From positions 310,001 through 374,000 of the forward strand of contig JBFXCS010000003.1 of assembly GCA_050181915.1 (NCBI GenBank): 64,000 nt of DNA, read 5' to 3'. Below are positions 56,914 through 64,000 of this stretch, one piece after another. Below the pieces are notes generated by a model that was not told the DNA's origin, did no database searches, and saw only the letters and a list, made by a program, of their open reading frames with translations. The number at the start of each line of letters is the position of its first letter. Positions within the stretch are counted from its first letter, which is position 1. The stretch is from JBFXCS01 sp050181915 (GTDB taxonomy: Bacteria; Actinomycetota; Thermoleophilia; Miltoncostaeales; Miltoncostaeaceae). The translations under genes and the position numbers were made by a program.

Positions 56914-58784
56914 CCGACGCGGAGGCGGATTTCGAGCCGATCGCCTCCTACGGGATGATCTCGGACTGCAACTCGGCGGCGCTCGTGAGCCGCGCGGGCT
57001 CCATCGATTGGCTGTGCCTGCCGCGCTTCGACTCCCCGGCGGTGTTCTGCCGCCTGCTCGACCCACGCGGCGGCCATTGGTCGATCCGCCCCGCCGGCCG
57101 GTTCGAGGTGCGGCGACGCTACCTGCCCGGGAGCCTCGTGCTCGAGACGACCTTCGAGACGGCCACCGGCAGGATCCGCCTCACCGACGCACTCGGGTTC
57201 GCACAGGGGCAGCGGGGCCACGATCTCGGTGCCGGCGCCCCTCATGAGCTGCTGCGCTCGGTGGAGGGACTGGCGGGCGAGGTCCGGCTGGAGATGGAGA
57301 TGGCGCCGCGCCCCGAGTATGGGCTGGTGCGCCCGCTGTTGCGGGTCACGGACTCGGGGGCGCGGACCTTCGGCGGGCCCAACCAGTTCGCCCTCAGCGC
57401 GCAGGTGCCCCTGGCCGTCGAAGATGCAGCCCTGCGGAGCGCTTTCACGCTCCGCGAGGGTGAGAGCGAGGGGTTCTGCATGGCCTGGGCGGCGGCCGAG
57501 AGCCGCCCGCCGGAGACGTGCGCGCCGACGACCGTCCCCGCCAGGATCGCCGACGCCGTGGAGGCCTGGCGCTCCTGGGAGGCGGACCACGACATCCACC
57601 GCGGACCCCATCGCGAGCTGATCCGCCTCTCGTCGCGCGTACTCAAGGGCCTCAGCTACCGCCCAACGGGGGCGATCGTGGCGGCGCCCACGACGTCGCT
57701 GCCGGAGCAGGTCGGGGGGGAGCGCAACTGGGACTACCGGTTCGCCTGGATCCGCGACGCGAGCCTCACGATGCAGGCGCTCTTCGTGGGCGCGTGCCCC
57801 GACGAGGTGACGGACTTCGTCTCGTTCATGACCAGCGCCGCCGGCGGCGGCCTCGACGCGCTGCAGATCATGTACGGGATCGGCGGGGAGCACGACCTCA
57901 CTGAGCGGGCGCTGCCGCACCTGCGCGGCTGGCGGGACTCGCACCCGGTGCGCGTGGGCAACGGCGCCTGGGATCAGACCCAGCTCGACGTCTACGGCCA
58001 GCTGCTCGACGCGATCCACCTCTACCGCGAGCGCCTCGGCGACCTCCATCCCGAGATCCAGCGGTTCGCCGCCGGCCTGGCCGACGCCGCCGCGGCGCGC
58101 TGGCGCGAGACCGACGCCGGAATGTGGGAGATGCGCGGGCCGCCGCGTCACCACCTGTCCTCCAAGGTGCAGTGCTGGGTGGCGCTCGACCGCGCCGTCC
58201 GGCTGGCCCCGAGGCTCGGGGAGTTCGCGCGGGCCGCGTCGTGGGCCGCCGAGCGCGACCAGGTACGCGAGGCGATCCTCGAGCGCGGGTGGAGCCGGAG
58301 CCGGGGGGCGTTCGCCCAGGCGTTCGACAGCGACGACCTCGACGCCGCGGCCCTGCTCATGCCGATCGTGGGTTTCCTGCCGGCCGACGACGAGCGCATG
58401 CGGTCCACGATCGAGGCGATCGCCCGCGAGCTGACCGACGACGGCCTCGTGCTCCGCTACCGCAACGAGGGGGGCCTGAACGCCGACGGGCTTCGCGGCG
58501 AGGAGGGCAGCTTCGTCATCCGCTCGTTCTGGCTCGTCCAATGCCTGGCACAGATGGGCGACGTGGAGCGCGCCGAGGAGATGTTCGATCGCCTGATCGC
58601 CCACGCCAACGACCTGGGCCTGCTGGCGGAGCAGATCGACGCGGCCACCGGGGAGCTGCTCGGCAACTTCCCGCAGGCCTTCAGCCACATCGGGCTGATC
58701 ACAGCCGCCTGGGAGATCGATCGCGCGCGCGGCCGGATCCGCGAGGGGGCGGAGGAGATCCTCGGGCGCCCCGGCGCGGGGTGA
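56910..58784 (+). CDS. Glycoside hydrolase family 15 protein (trehalase/glucoamylase-like)
   Basis: A 624-residue enzyme. The N-terminal beta-sandwich starts ASYGMISDCNSAALVSRAGS and IDWLCLPRFDSPAVFCRLLD. The (alpha/alpha)6 barrel contains the GH15 blocks GERNWDYRFAWIRDASLTMQ and LRGEEGSFVIRSFWLVQCLA with the likely general base Glu. This branch includes mycobacterial trehalases and many uncharacterised proteins; substrate (trehalose or alpha-1,4-glucan) is uncertain. No signal peptide, so it acts in the cytoplasm. Starts with a GTGA overlap on the anti-sigma gene and ends with another on the methyltransferase gene. Confidence 0.9.
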   Translation: MTDAEADFEPIASYGMISDCNSAALVSRAGSIDWLCLPRFDSPAVFCRLLDPRGGHWSIRPAGRFEVRRRYLPGSLVLETTFETATGRIRLTDALGFAQGQRGHDLGAGAPHELLRSVEGLAGEVRLEMEMAPRPEYGLVRPLLRVTDSGARTFGGPNQFALSAQVPLAVEDAALRSAFTLREGESEGFCMAWAAAESRPPETCAPTTVPARIADAVEAWRSWEADHDIHRGPHRELIRLSSRVLKGLSYRPTGAIVAAPTTSLPEQVGGERNWDYRFAWIRDASLTMQALFVGACPDEVTDFVSFMTSAAGGGLDALQIMYGIGGEHDLTERALPHLRGWRDSHPVRVGNGAWDQTQLDVYGQLLDAIHLYRERLGDLHPEIQRFAAGLADAAAARWRETDAGMWEMRGPPRHHLSSKVQCWVALDRAVRLAPRLGEFARAASWAAERDQVREAILERGWSRSRGAFAQAFDSDDLDAAALLMPIVGFLPADDERMRSTIEAIARELTDDGLVLRYRNEGGLNADGLRGEEGSFVIRSFWLVQCLAQMGDVERAEEMFDRLIAHANDLGLLAEQIDAATGELLGNFPQAFSHIGLITAAWEIDRARGRIREGAEEILGRPGAG

Positions 58785-59458
58785 GCGCCACCCGGGTGCC
58801 CACCGCGGCGACCGATCCTGTCGCCGCATTCTTCGACCGCCGACCACGGGCCTACGACCGCCAGCTCCTGCTGGAGCGGCGGGCGCTGCGCACGGCCGCC
58901 GCGTTCGCACATCCGGTCGGCGGGCTGCGCGTGATCGACCTGGCGGCGGGCACCGGCGCGCTCGCCGCGGCCCTTCTGGCGCACGGCCCGCCCCCGGCCA
59001 CGCTGACCGCGGTCGACGCCGCGCCGCGCATGCTGGAGCGCGCCCGCGTTCGGCTCGGCCCCGGGGCGACCATCCTGGTCGCCGACGCCCGTGCCGTGCC
59101 CCTGCCCGACGGCTCAGCCGACGTCGTGACGGTCGGCTACCTGCTGCACCTGCTCGCCCCCGGGGCGCGCCGGGCGGTGCTCGCGGAGGCCCGTCGGCTG
59201 CTCACGCCCGGAGGGCTGCTCGTGGCGGTGGTGCACGGATCGCCGCGCGGAACGGCGGGACGCGCCTACCACTCGGCATGGAGACTGGTCGGCCGCGCGC
59301 TCCCCGGCGCGGTGATCGGGGAGGGACCGATGCGCGACCTCGCCCCGGAGATAGGCGCCACGGGCCTCGAGGTGGAGGCCTCCCGGCGGGTGGCCGGCGT
59401 GTACTGGAGTCAGGTGGTCCGGGCGCGCCTCCCCGACAGCGGCCGGGCCCACCGATAG
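58781..59458 (+). CDS. SAM-dependent methyltransferase (class I)
   Basis: A 225-residue class I methyltransferase with RVIDLAAGTGALAAALLAHG (motif I), TAVDAAPRMLERARVRLGPG (motif II acidic loop), ILVADARAVPLPDGSADVVT and a post-core ARRLLTPGGLLVAVVHGSPR. It resembles the ubiquinone/menaquinone and methyltransferase-11 type, but substrate cannot be read. It starts with a GTGA overlap and is the last gene of the sigma operon; the last 49 bp overlap the convergent flavoprotein gene. Confidence 0.82.
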   Translation: MSATRVPTAATDPVAAFFDRRPRAYDRQLLLERRALRTAAAFAHPVGGLRVIDLAAGTGALAAALLAHGPPPATLTAVDAAPRMLERARVRLGPGATILVADARAVPLPDGSADVVTVGYLLHLLAPGARRAVLAEARRLLTPGGLLVAVVHGSPRGTAGRAYHSAWRLVGRALPGAVIGEGPMRDLAPEIGATGLEVEASRRVAGVYWSQVVRARLPDSGRAHR

Positions 59459-60837
59459 CGACCGTAGGCCATGGCCTCCCCGCGTAGGTTGGGCAGCGTG
59501 CGGCGGGCGAACTCGTCCGCCACGGCGCCGATCGCCCCGGCGAAGGTCGGGTAGGCGTGCACCATCCGCTGGATCCGCAGCAGTGAGATGCGGCGGTCGA
59601 CGGCGTAGGTGAGCAGCGGCAGCAGGTCGGACGCGTGGGGGCCCACGACGGTCGCCGCCACGACGCGTCCGGTGAGCCGCACGGCGCTGATCGCGACGAA
59701 GCCGTGCCGGACGCCGTCGGTGAGCCCGCGGTCGGTGTCCGCGAGATCGACACGGAGCTCGACGAGCGCCCCCGGGTGGCAGCGCTCGGTGCGCTCGGCG
59801 GCGGTCGGCCCCACCCACGCGACCTCGGGATCGCTGAAGACGGCCGAGGGGATGGCCGGCACCCGATTGAGCCGCGGGAGCCACGGCAGGGCGATCGCCT
59901 GGACGATCCGGCGGCCGTGGGCGTTGGCGGCGTGGGTCTGGTGGGCGTGCGGCGTGACGTCGCCGACGGCCCAGACGCCGGGCGCGGACGTGCGCCCCCA
60001 CGCATCGACCGCGATGCCGCCAGGGTCGGTGGCGACCGCCGCCGAGACGGTCTCGACGTTCGGGATGCGTCCGATGGCGACGAGCACGGCGTCCACGCCC
60101 GCAAGCCGCTCGTGCCCCGTCGGTCCGTCGAGCAGCAGGGCGTCGTCGGCGGCGTCGTGACCGAGGATGCGCGCCTCCAGGCGCACACCGATCCCCTGGT
60201 CGACGAGCGCGGCCTCGAGGGCCTGCGACGCGGCGGGGTCAGCGGTCGGGAGCACCCGCTCGGCGAGGTCGATGAGCGTCACCCGCGTGCCCAGGCGCGA
60301 GAAGGCACAGGCCATCTCCACCCCGATCGGGCCGGCGCCGACGATCGCGAGGTGCCCCGGCGCCCGCTCGAGCTCGAAGAGCGTCTCGTTGGTGAGCAGC
60401 CGCTCGGGCGGCAGACCGGGGATGGCGAGCGGCCGCGGGCGCGACCCGGTCGCGATCACGACGTGTGGGGCGGTCAGCCGGCGCGTCTCCCCCGCACCCT
60501 CCACAGTGACGCGACGGCCCGGCGCCACGGTGGCGCGACCGCGGATCAGGTCGATGCCGTCCGTACCCGCGATCTCCCGGGCCTCGCGGGCCGCGAGGCT
60601 GTCGCGGGTGGTCCGCACCTCCGCCAGCAGGGCCGCGGGATCGGGGTGGAGCGCGGGGTCGCGGGAGAGGTGGATGAGCCGCTTGGACGGCACGCAGCCC
60701 ACGTTGGTGCAGTCGCCGCCCACGGCGGCGACCTCGACCACGGCGACGCGGCGGCCGAGCGCGGCCAGCCCGACGGCCACGGTCAGGCCGCCGGAGCCGG
60801 CCCCGATGACGATGGCGTCGTGATGAGACTCAGGCAT
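59410..60837 (-). CDS. Flavoprotein disulfide reductase-like protein
   Basis: A 475-residue FAD/NAD(P)-binding enzyme of the lipoamide dehydrogenase/mercuric reductase fold. The FAD motif is AIVIGAGSGGLTVAVGLAAL, the redox pair is C43 and C48 (GGDCTNVGCVPSK), and the NAD motif is HLAIVGAGPIGVEMACAFSR. The usual C-terminal His-Glu dyad of the active site (HPTxxE) reads HAYPTFAGAI, so the catalytic base appears missing. It is therefore unlikely to be a normal lipoamide dehydrogenase. It overlaps the upstream VTT gene by 8 bp and belongs to a three-gene unit. Confidence 0.85.
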   Translation of the reverse strand: MPESHHDAIVIGAGSGGLTVAVGLAALGRRVAVVEVAAVGGDCTNVGCVPSKRLIHLSRDPALHPDPAALLAEVRTTRDSLAAREAREIAGTDGIDLIRGRATVAPGRRVTVEGAGETRRLTAPHVVIATGSRPRPLAIPGLPPERLLTNETLFELERAPGHLAIVGAGPIGVEMACAFSRLGTRVTLIDLAERVLPTADPAASQALEAALVDQGIGVRLEARILGHDAADDALLLDGPTGHERLAGVDAVLVAIGRIPNVETVSAAVATDPGGIAVDAWGRTSAPGVWAVGDVTPHAHQTHAANAHGRRIVQAIALPWLPRLNRVPAIPSAVFSDPEVAWVGPTAAERTERCHPGALVELRVDLADTDRGLTDGVRHGFVAISAVRLTGRVVAATVVGPHASDLLPLLTYAVDRRISLLRIQRMVHAYPTFAGAIGAVADEFARRTLPNLRGEAMAYGRYRWARPLSGRRARTT

Positions 60838-61510
60838 CCGCATGGCGTCGGCGCTCCCGGCGTCGCATGATCTGGGACAGGGCCAGGCCGGTCGCGAGCA
60901 GGATGCCCGAGGCGATGAGGACCGGGCCGTCGATGGCCGGCACGCCACCATCGAAGCTCTCCAGCGAGGCGCCGAACAACACAAACGCCACGGTCGCCGG
61001 AAGGCTCCCGACGGCCGTCCCGAGCAGGAACGCGCCCGGGTGGATACGGACGGCGCCCGCCAGGTAGCTCACGAGGTCGTACGGGAGGTGAAGCAGGCGC
61101 ATCGAGATGACGCTCTCGAAGCTGCGGTGGCGCAGCCGTGCGGTCCAGCGGGCGAGGCGACCGGTCGGATCGGCCTCGTCCCCGACCCCGGCCCCGAACC
61201 ACCGGGCCAGGCCGTACGCCACCATCGCCGAGCCGTTCGCGGCGAGCACGACGAGGGCGACGCCTCCGGCCGCGCCGAACAGGAAACCACCCGCGACAGT
61301 GAGAACGGCGGCGGAGAAGAACAGAAGCGGTCGCAGCAGGTAGACGGCCACGAACGCCACGGGCCCCCACGCACTCCCCTGGATGGCGTCCACCAGTCGG
61401 GTCGCCGCCTCGCCGGCGCCGATCCCTTCCGACAGGGCCCAGAGGATCACGCCTCCCACGGCGCCCACCCAGATGGCGGCGGCGGCCAGCCGGGTGCGGG
61501 TCGCGGTCAC
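60830..61510 (-). CDS. VTT/DedA-family (TVP38/TMEM64) membrane protein
   Basis: A 226-residue membrane protein with about five helices and the VTT-domain pattern: VYLLRPLLFFSAAVLTVAGG, FLFGAAGGVALVVLAANGSA, RLLHLPYDLVSYLAGAVRIH and LLGTAVGSLPATVAFVLFGA. VTT proteins have been linked to lipid scrambling or proton-coupled transport of lipid carriers. The GTG start overlaps the CDP-alcohol phosphatidyltransferase stop as GTGA. Neighbourhood with a phospholipid-head-group enzyme supports a membrane-lipid role. Confidence 0.85.
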   Translation of the reverse strand: MTATRTRLAAAAIWVGAVGGVILWALSEGIGAGEAATRLVDAIQGSAWGPVAFVAVYLLRPLLFFSAAVLTVAGGFLFGAAGGVALVVLAANGSAMVAYGLARWFGAGVGDEADPTGRLARWTARLRHRSFESVISMRLLHLPYDLVSYLAGAVRIHPGAFLLGTAVGSLPATVAFVLFGASLESFDGGVPAIDGPVLIASGILLATGLALSQIMRRRERRRHADA

Positions 61511-62124
61511 GGCGACCGCAGGGCGTGAGCGGCCGCGACGGCGCGCTGGCCCACCCCCACGGCCACCCCCGCGGCCATGACCCACATGACAGGGACGGAC
61601 CACGCCGGCACCGCCAGAGCAAACGCGAAGAGGACCACCGTCTCGGCGCCCTCGACGAGGCCGGGCGGCATCGTCACCGCGGTGAGGTGCCCGCGGGCGG
61701 CCGCGCCCTCTCCGCGACGCTCGAGCAGCGCCGCGAGGTACGACCACGAGATGGCGTTCACGTAGAAGGAGGCAAGCAGGGCGGCGGCGGCGATCCACGC
61801 GGCGTGGCTGTCCTGGCCGACGGCTATCCCGAGCGGCACTGCGGCGTAGACGACGGCGTCGAGGAGCATGTCGGCGTAGGCCCCAAGGTCCGACTGACGG
61901 TCGGTCCGGCGCGCCACCGCCCCGTCGAGGCCGTCCAGGATCCGGTTCGCGAGCCAGAGCGCAAGCGCGAGCCCCGGTTCACCGACCGCCGCGGCGACTG
62001 CCGCGCCGAGGCCGGGGATGACCGCCGCCACGGTGAGCGCGGTGGGGTGGAGGCTGCGCGGGACGAGCCGCACGACCGGCGCGAGCACCACCTCCTTGCG
62101 ACGGCGCAGCGCGCGGTCGATCAT
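61507..62124 (-). CDS. CDP-alcohol phosphatidyltransferase-family protein
   Basis: A 205-residue membrane enzyme with the full CDP-OH-P motif DG-x2-AR-x8-G-x3-D-x3-D, visible in DGAVARRTDRQSDLGAYADM followed by LLD. Several helices follow. The family moves a phosphatidyl group from CDP-diacylglycerol, or a CDP-linked alcohol, to an acceptor. The acceptor cannot be predicted (glycerol phosphate, inositol phosphate and others are possible). The ATG at 62124 is chosen; the upstream part of the frame looks non-coding. It is the first gene of the three-gene unit. Confidence 0.85.
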   Translation of the reverse strand: MIDRALRRRKEVVLAPVVRLVPRSLHPTALTVAAVIPGLGAAVAAAVGEPGLALALWLANRILDGLDGAVARRTDRQSDLGAYADMLLDAVVYAAVPLGIAVGQDSHAAWIAAAALLASFYVNAISWSYLAALLERRGEGAAARGHLTAVTMPPGLVEGAETVVLFAFALAVPAWSVPVMWVMAAGVAVGVGQRAVAAAHALRSP

Positions 62125-62260
62125 CGGCGCACCCGGCCCGGCAAGGATCGTTTGCGTGACCGGAGACACCCTCTCACCATGCCTCGCGCCCGGTGCCGCC
62201 ACCGTCCGCCGGGTTCACCCACGGACCGACCGGCATCGACGTGGGGGCTAGTCTCGCCGG

Positions 62261-63058
62261 GTGCTCGACGCGTTCCCCACGCCCTCCGCCGACGCCGTCC
62301 CGTGGGTGTCGGTCGACCAGATGCGCGAGGTCGACCGGCTGATGGTCGACGAGCTCGGGGTCTCGCTCGTCCGCATGATGGAGAACGCCGGCCGGTCGCT
62401 GGCAGTGGTCGCCCGGTCGATGCTGGGGGGAGGCGTTGCCGGACGGCACGTCACCGTGCTCGCCGGTCCCGGTGGCAACGGGGGCGGAGGGCTCGTCGCC
62501 GCGCGTCACCTCGCGAACGCCGGGGCCGAGGTTCGCGTCGACCTCTCGCTCCGAGAGGCCGCGGTGGCGGGTGTCCCCGCGGAGCAGCTCGCGATCTTGC
62601 GCCTGATGGGCGTGGAGGTCACCGACCGGCCCACCCCAGCCACCGCCGGCCCCACCGACCTGGTGATCGACGCGGTCCTCGGGTACGGCCAGAGGGGCGC
62701 CCCCCGTGGCCTCGCCGCCGCACTCATCGAGGCCACGGCGGGCCGTCGCGTGCTGGCGCTCGACGTGCCGAGTGGTCTCGACCCCGACTCGGGCGCGATG
62801 CACCAGCCCGGCGTGCGCGCCGAGGTCACGATGACGCTTGCGGCGCCGACCCACGGACTGGGCGCGCCGCGCGCCGCGCGCGCTGTCGGCCGGTTGCTCA
62901 TCGCCGACATCTCCGTGCCCCCCGCCCTCTGGCCACGGGTCGGAGCCGGCCCGCCCGCGGGCGCCGGGCTGTTCGATCGCGGGCCGATCGTCGCGCTGGC
63001 GACACCTCCCCGGACCGCGGACAGCCCGGCCTCGCGGAGCGTGCCGCTCAGCGCCTGA
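62261..63058 (+). CDS. nnrE: NAD(P)H-hydrate epimerase (YjeF_N domain only)
   Basis: A 265-residue YjeF_N-type protein. It starts with VDQMREVDRLMVDELGVSLV and MMENAGRSLAVVAR, has the GPGGNGGGGLVAARHLANAG phosphate loop, the DLVIDAVLGYGQRGAPRG segment and the conserved LALDVPSGLDPDSG. It repairs damaged NAD(P)H hydrate by epimerisation. The C-terminal ADP-dependent dehydratase (NnrD) domain is absent, so the two activities are separate. The GTG start is used. It is divergent from the phosphatidyltransferase gene. Confidence 0.88.
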   Translation: MLDAFPTPSADAVPWVSVDQMREVDRLMVDELGVSLVRMMENAGRSLAVVARSMLGGGVAGRHVTVLAGPGGNGGGGLVAARHLANAGAEVRVDLSLREAAVAGVPAEQLAILRLMGVEVTDRPTPATAGPTDLVIDAVLGYGQRGAPRGLAAALIEATAGRRVLALDVPSGLDPDSGAMHQPGVRAEVTMTLAAPTHGLGAPRAARAVGRLLIADISVPPALWPRVGAGPPAGAGLFDRGPIVALATPPRTADSPASRSVPLSA

Positions 63059-63374
63059 GGCCGAACAAGCCCCGGCGCGCCGGCGCGGCGTCGTCGATGA
63101 CCTGTACGCCCTTCCAGAAGGCGACGTGCCCGGTGATCTCCTGCGCGGCCGGCTTGGGCTGCGGGTAGGACCACGCCGCCCCGGCGTTGACGTCATCGCC
63201 GACGCGCACGTCGTAGTAGCTCGCCGTGCCCTTCCACGGGCAGACCGACGTCTTCGCGCTCGGCGCCAAGGAGGCTTCGGCCACGGAGGCCTCGGGGAAG
63301 TAGTGGTTGCCCTCGACCACCTTGGTCTCGTCGCTCTCGGCCAGCACCGCACCGTTCCAGATCGCCCTCACCAT
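63048..63374 (-). CDS. DUF427 protein
   Basis: A 108-residue protein of the DUF427 family: AIWNGAVLAESDETKVVEGN, HYFPEASVAEASLAPSAKTS, VCPWKGTASYYDVRVGDDVN and the ending QEITGHVAFWKGVQVID. The compact all-beta fold is known in the family; its biochemical role is not. A conserved Cys-Pro-Trp-Lys loop is present. It is a single gene ending in an 11-bp overlap with the convergent nnrE gene. Confidence 0.9.
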   Translation of the reverse strand: MVRAIWNGAVLAESDETKVVEGNHYFPEASVAEASLAPSAKTSVCPWKGTASYYDVRVGDDVNAGAAWSYPQPKPAAQEITGHVAFWKGVQVIDDAAPARRGLFGLRR

Positions 63375-63536
63375 GATCGGCTCCTCGTCTCGGGTTCTCC
63401 CTCACGGAAGCAGGGCCACCACGGGGTTCCGGTCCGCCGTGTTCATGCGTGAACGCCGGGCCGGTGCGGCTGATCCGGTCGGGCGTAGCGTCGCATCACG
63501 ACGACGCCGTCGTCGACATCGGGACGAGGGGGGACC

Positions 63537-63707
63537 ATGATCGCCGAATATCACTGCCAGTCCTGCAACGAGACCTTCCGCGAGGACACCGTCGATGGGG
63601 TCCTGAAGCGCGCCGCCGCCCACAACCACGAGCACCACGGCGGGCCGGAGGCGATCACGCCCGAGCTGGAGGCCCAGCTGCGCGGCGCGATCACCCAGAC
63701 CGGGTGA
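63537..63707 (+). CDS. 56-residue zinc-motif protein (DUF1059-like)
   Basis: A short open frame starting ATG ATC GCC after a G-rich GAGGGGGG. The peptide begins MIAEYHCQSCNETFREDTVD and goes on with RAAAHNHEHHGGPEAITPEL. It has one CxxC pair and a His-rich segment that could complete a zinc site. The size and CxxC-His pattern resemble DUF1059 small proteins. The stop overlaps the next start as GTGA, so the frame is real and co-translated. Confidence 0.65.
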   Translation: MIAEYHCQSCNETFREDTVDGVLKRAAAHNHEHHGGPEAITPELEAQLRGAITQTG

Positions 63708-63934
63708 CCGGGCCGGCCGACGGGTGCGCCCGGACGCCCTCCTCGCGGGGGGCGGACGGGCCGGCGGCCCCGCTCCCCGCCGAGACGACCGATCCGGTCG
63801 TCTGCCGTGACTGCGGCAACGTCTTCGGGCGCGGCGCCGAGGCGGGGACGGTGTGCCCGTACTGCGCGGGCCCCCTCAATCGGCTGCCCGGCGCTCGTGA
63901 GGCTTTCGGCGGACCGGCGGGGGAGGCCGCATGA
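63704..63934 (+). CDS. Zinc-ribbon protein
   Basis: A 76-residue protein with a zinc ribbon: VVCRDCGNVFGRGAEAGTVC followed by PYCAGPL, giving two CxxC pairs 14 residues apart. The N-terminal 30 residues are Pro/Ala-rich and probably flexible. Function is unknown; such modules bind nucleic acids or proteins. It overlaps neighbours on both sides (GTGA and ATGA), so three small genes form one operon. Confidence 0.65.
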   Translation: MTGPADGCARTPSSRGADGPAAPLPAETTDPVVCRDCGNVFGRGAEAGTVCPYCAGPLNRLPGAREAFGGPAGEAA

Positions 63935-64000
63935 GCGGGCGGGGGAGCGTCGCGCGACGCCTCGCGGTGACCGACGTCCTTGCGGGCCTCGCGCTCATGC
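63931..64000 (+). CDS. Start of a gene cut by the right edge
   Basis: The ATG overlaps the zinc-ribbon stop as ATGA. Only 23 codons are visible: a basic start MSGRGSVARRLA then a hydrophobic stretch (VLAGLALM), suggestive of an N-terminal membrane helix. Nothing more can be said. Confidence 0.45.
   Translation, partial: MSGRGSVARRLAVTDVLAGLALM

Noticed and set aside
59410..60837. Lipoamide dehydrogenase (lpd) call
   Set aside because: The redox cysteines fit, but the His-Glu dyad is replaced and no 2-oxoacid dehydrogenase genes are nearby.

Overview
The window is a single 64-kb stretch of very GC-rich DNA (strong G/C third-position bias, GTG starts common, many ATGA/GTGA gene overlaps). It is densely coded on both strands. 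The gene content (SCO6880/DUF6112-type conjugation proteins, DHA2 drug exporters, soluble zinc anti-sigma factor, monothiol glutaredoxin/BolA pair, class 2 PyrD, DUF255 and DUF427 proteins) suggests an actinobacterium, possibly of the Thermoleophilia type. That placement is inferred from gene families and base composition; there is no rRNA or marker gene to confirm it.

Layout. 1-3.1 kb: a calpain-type cysteine protease cut by the left edge, a toxin-antitoxin locus with a truncated PIN toxin, and a divergent glyoxalase / aldo-keto reductase pair. 3.1-7.0 kb: molybdenum-cofactor genes (moaA, an XdhC-type insertion factor, a MobA/MocA-like nucleotidyltransferase) with a secreted protein between them. 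7.1-13.2 kb: a DUF4143 ATPase, a J-domain protein, a DUF255 thioredoxin-fold protein, an overlapping bolA-glutaredoxin pair and an adenosine deaminase-like enzyme. 13.5-18.5 kb: a CHASE3-HAMP-SpoIIE phosphatase, a KhtTU-type K+/H+ antiporter pair, pyrD and a pterin dehydratase. 18.6-25.3 kb: three MFS exporters interleaved with TetR, MarR and TetR regulators, with visible palindromic operators, then an ankyrin protein. 25.3-27.3 kb: a first glucose-6-phosphate dehydrogenase and a DUF202 protein.

27.4-44.1 kb is an integrated conjugative element, or the remains of one. It starts at a tRNA-Lys(TTT) gene, followed by a tyrosine integrase, an excisionase-like protein, a two-domain peptidoglycan hydrolase, an IclR regulator, a tandem-HTH protein, two envelope proteins, and then a tightly overlapping + strand operon for a type IV secretion channel (DUF6112, VirB8-like, VirB6/TrbL-like, SCO6880, VirB4-like, coupling protein, ArdC-like antirestriction protein). 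No relaxase and no right attachment site can be seen. A DUF4389 gene and the 3' end of an MMPL transporter gene sit in the middle (34.4-35.9 kb), which points to a rearrangement there.

44.3-64 kb looks chromosomal and stress- or redox-oriented: a repeated small membrane module, an MFS carrier, an AhpD-like protein and a 33-codon ORF divergent from an HxlR regulator, a Rieske domain fused to a thiamine-diphosphate enzyme, a formate/nitrite channel, a second zwf with transaldolase, glutaredoxin and PAP2 genes, an ECF sigma / zinc anti-sigma / GH15 / methyltransferase operon, a flavoprotein disulfide reductase / VTT / CDP-alcohol phosphatidyltransferase operon, an NAD(P)HX epimerase, and a run of small zinc-motif proteins that continues off the right edge.

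Most promising for follow-up are the Rieske-ThDP fusion, the bacterial calpain, the relaxase-less element with its internal MMPL junction, the tandem-HTH regulator, the HxlR divergon with a micro-ORF, and the 16-bp-arm inverted repeat at 13.4 kb. No CRISPR array, insertion sequence, rRNA or replication origin was seen.
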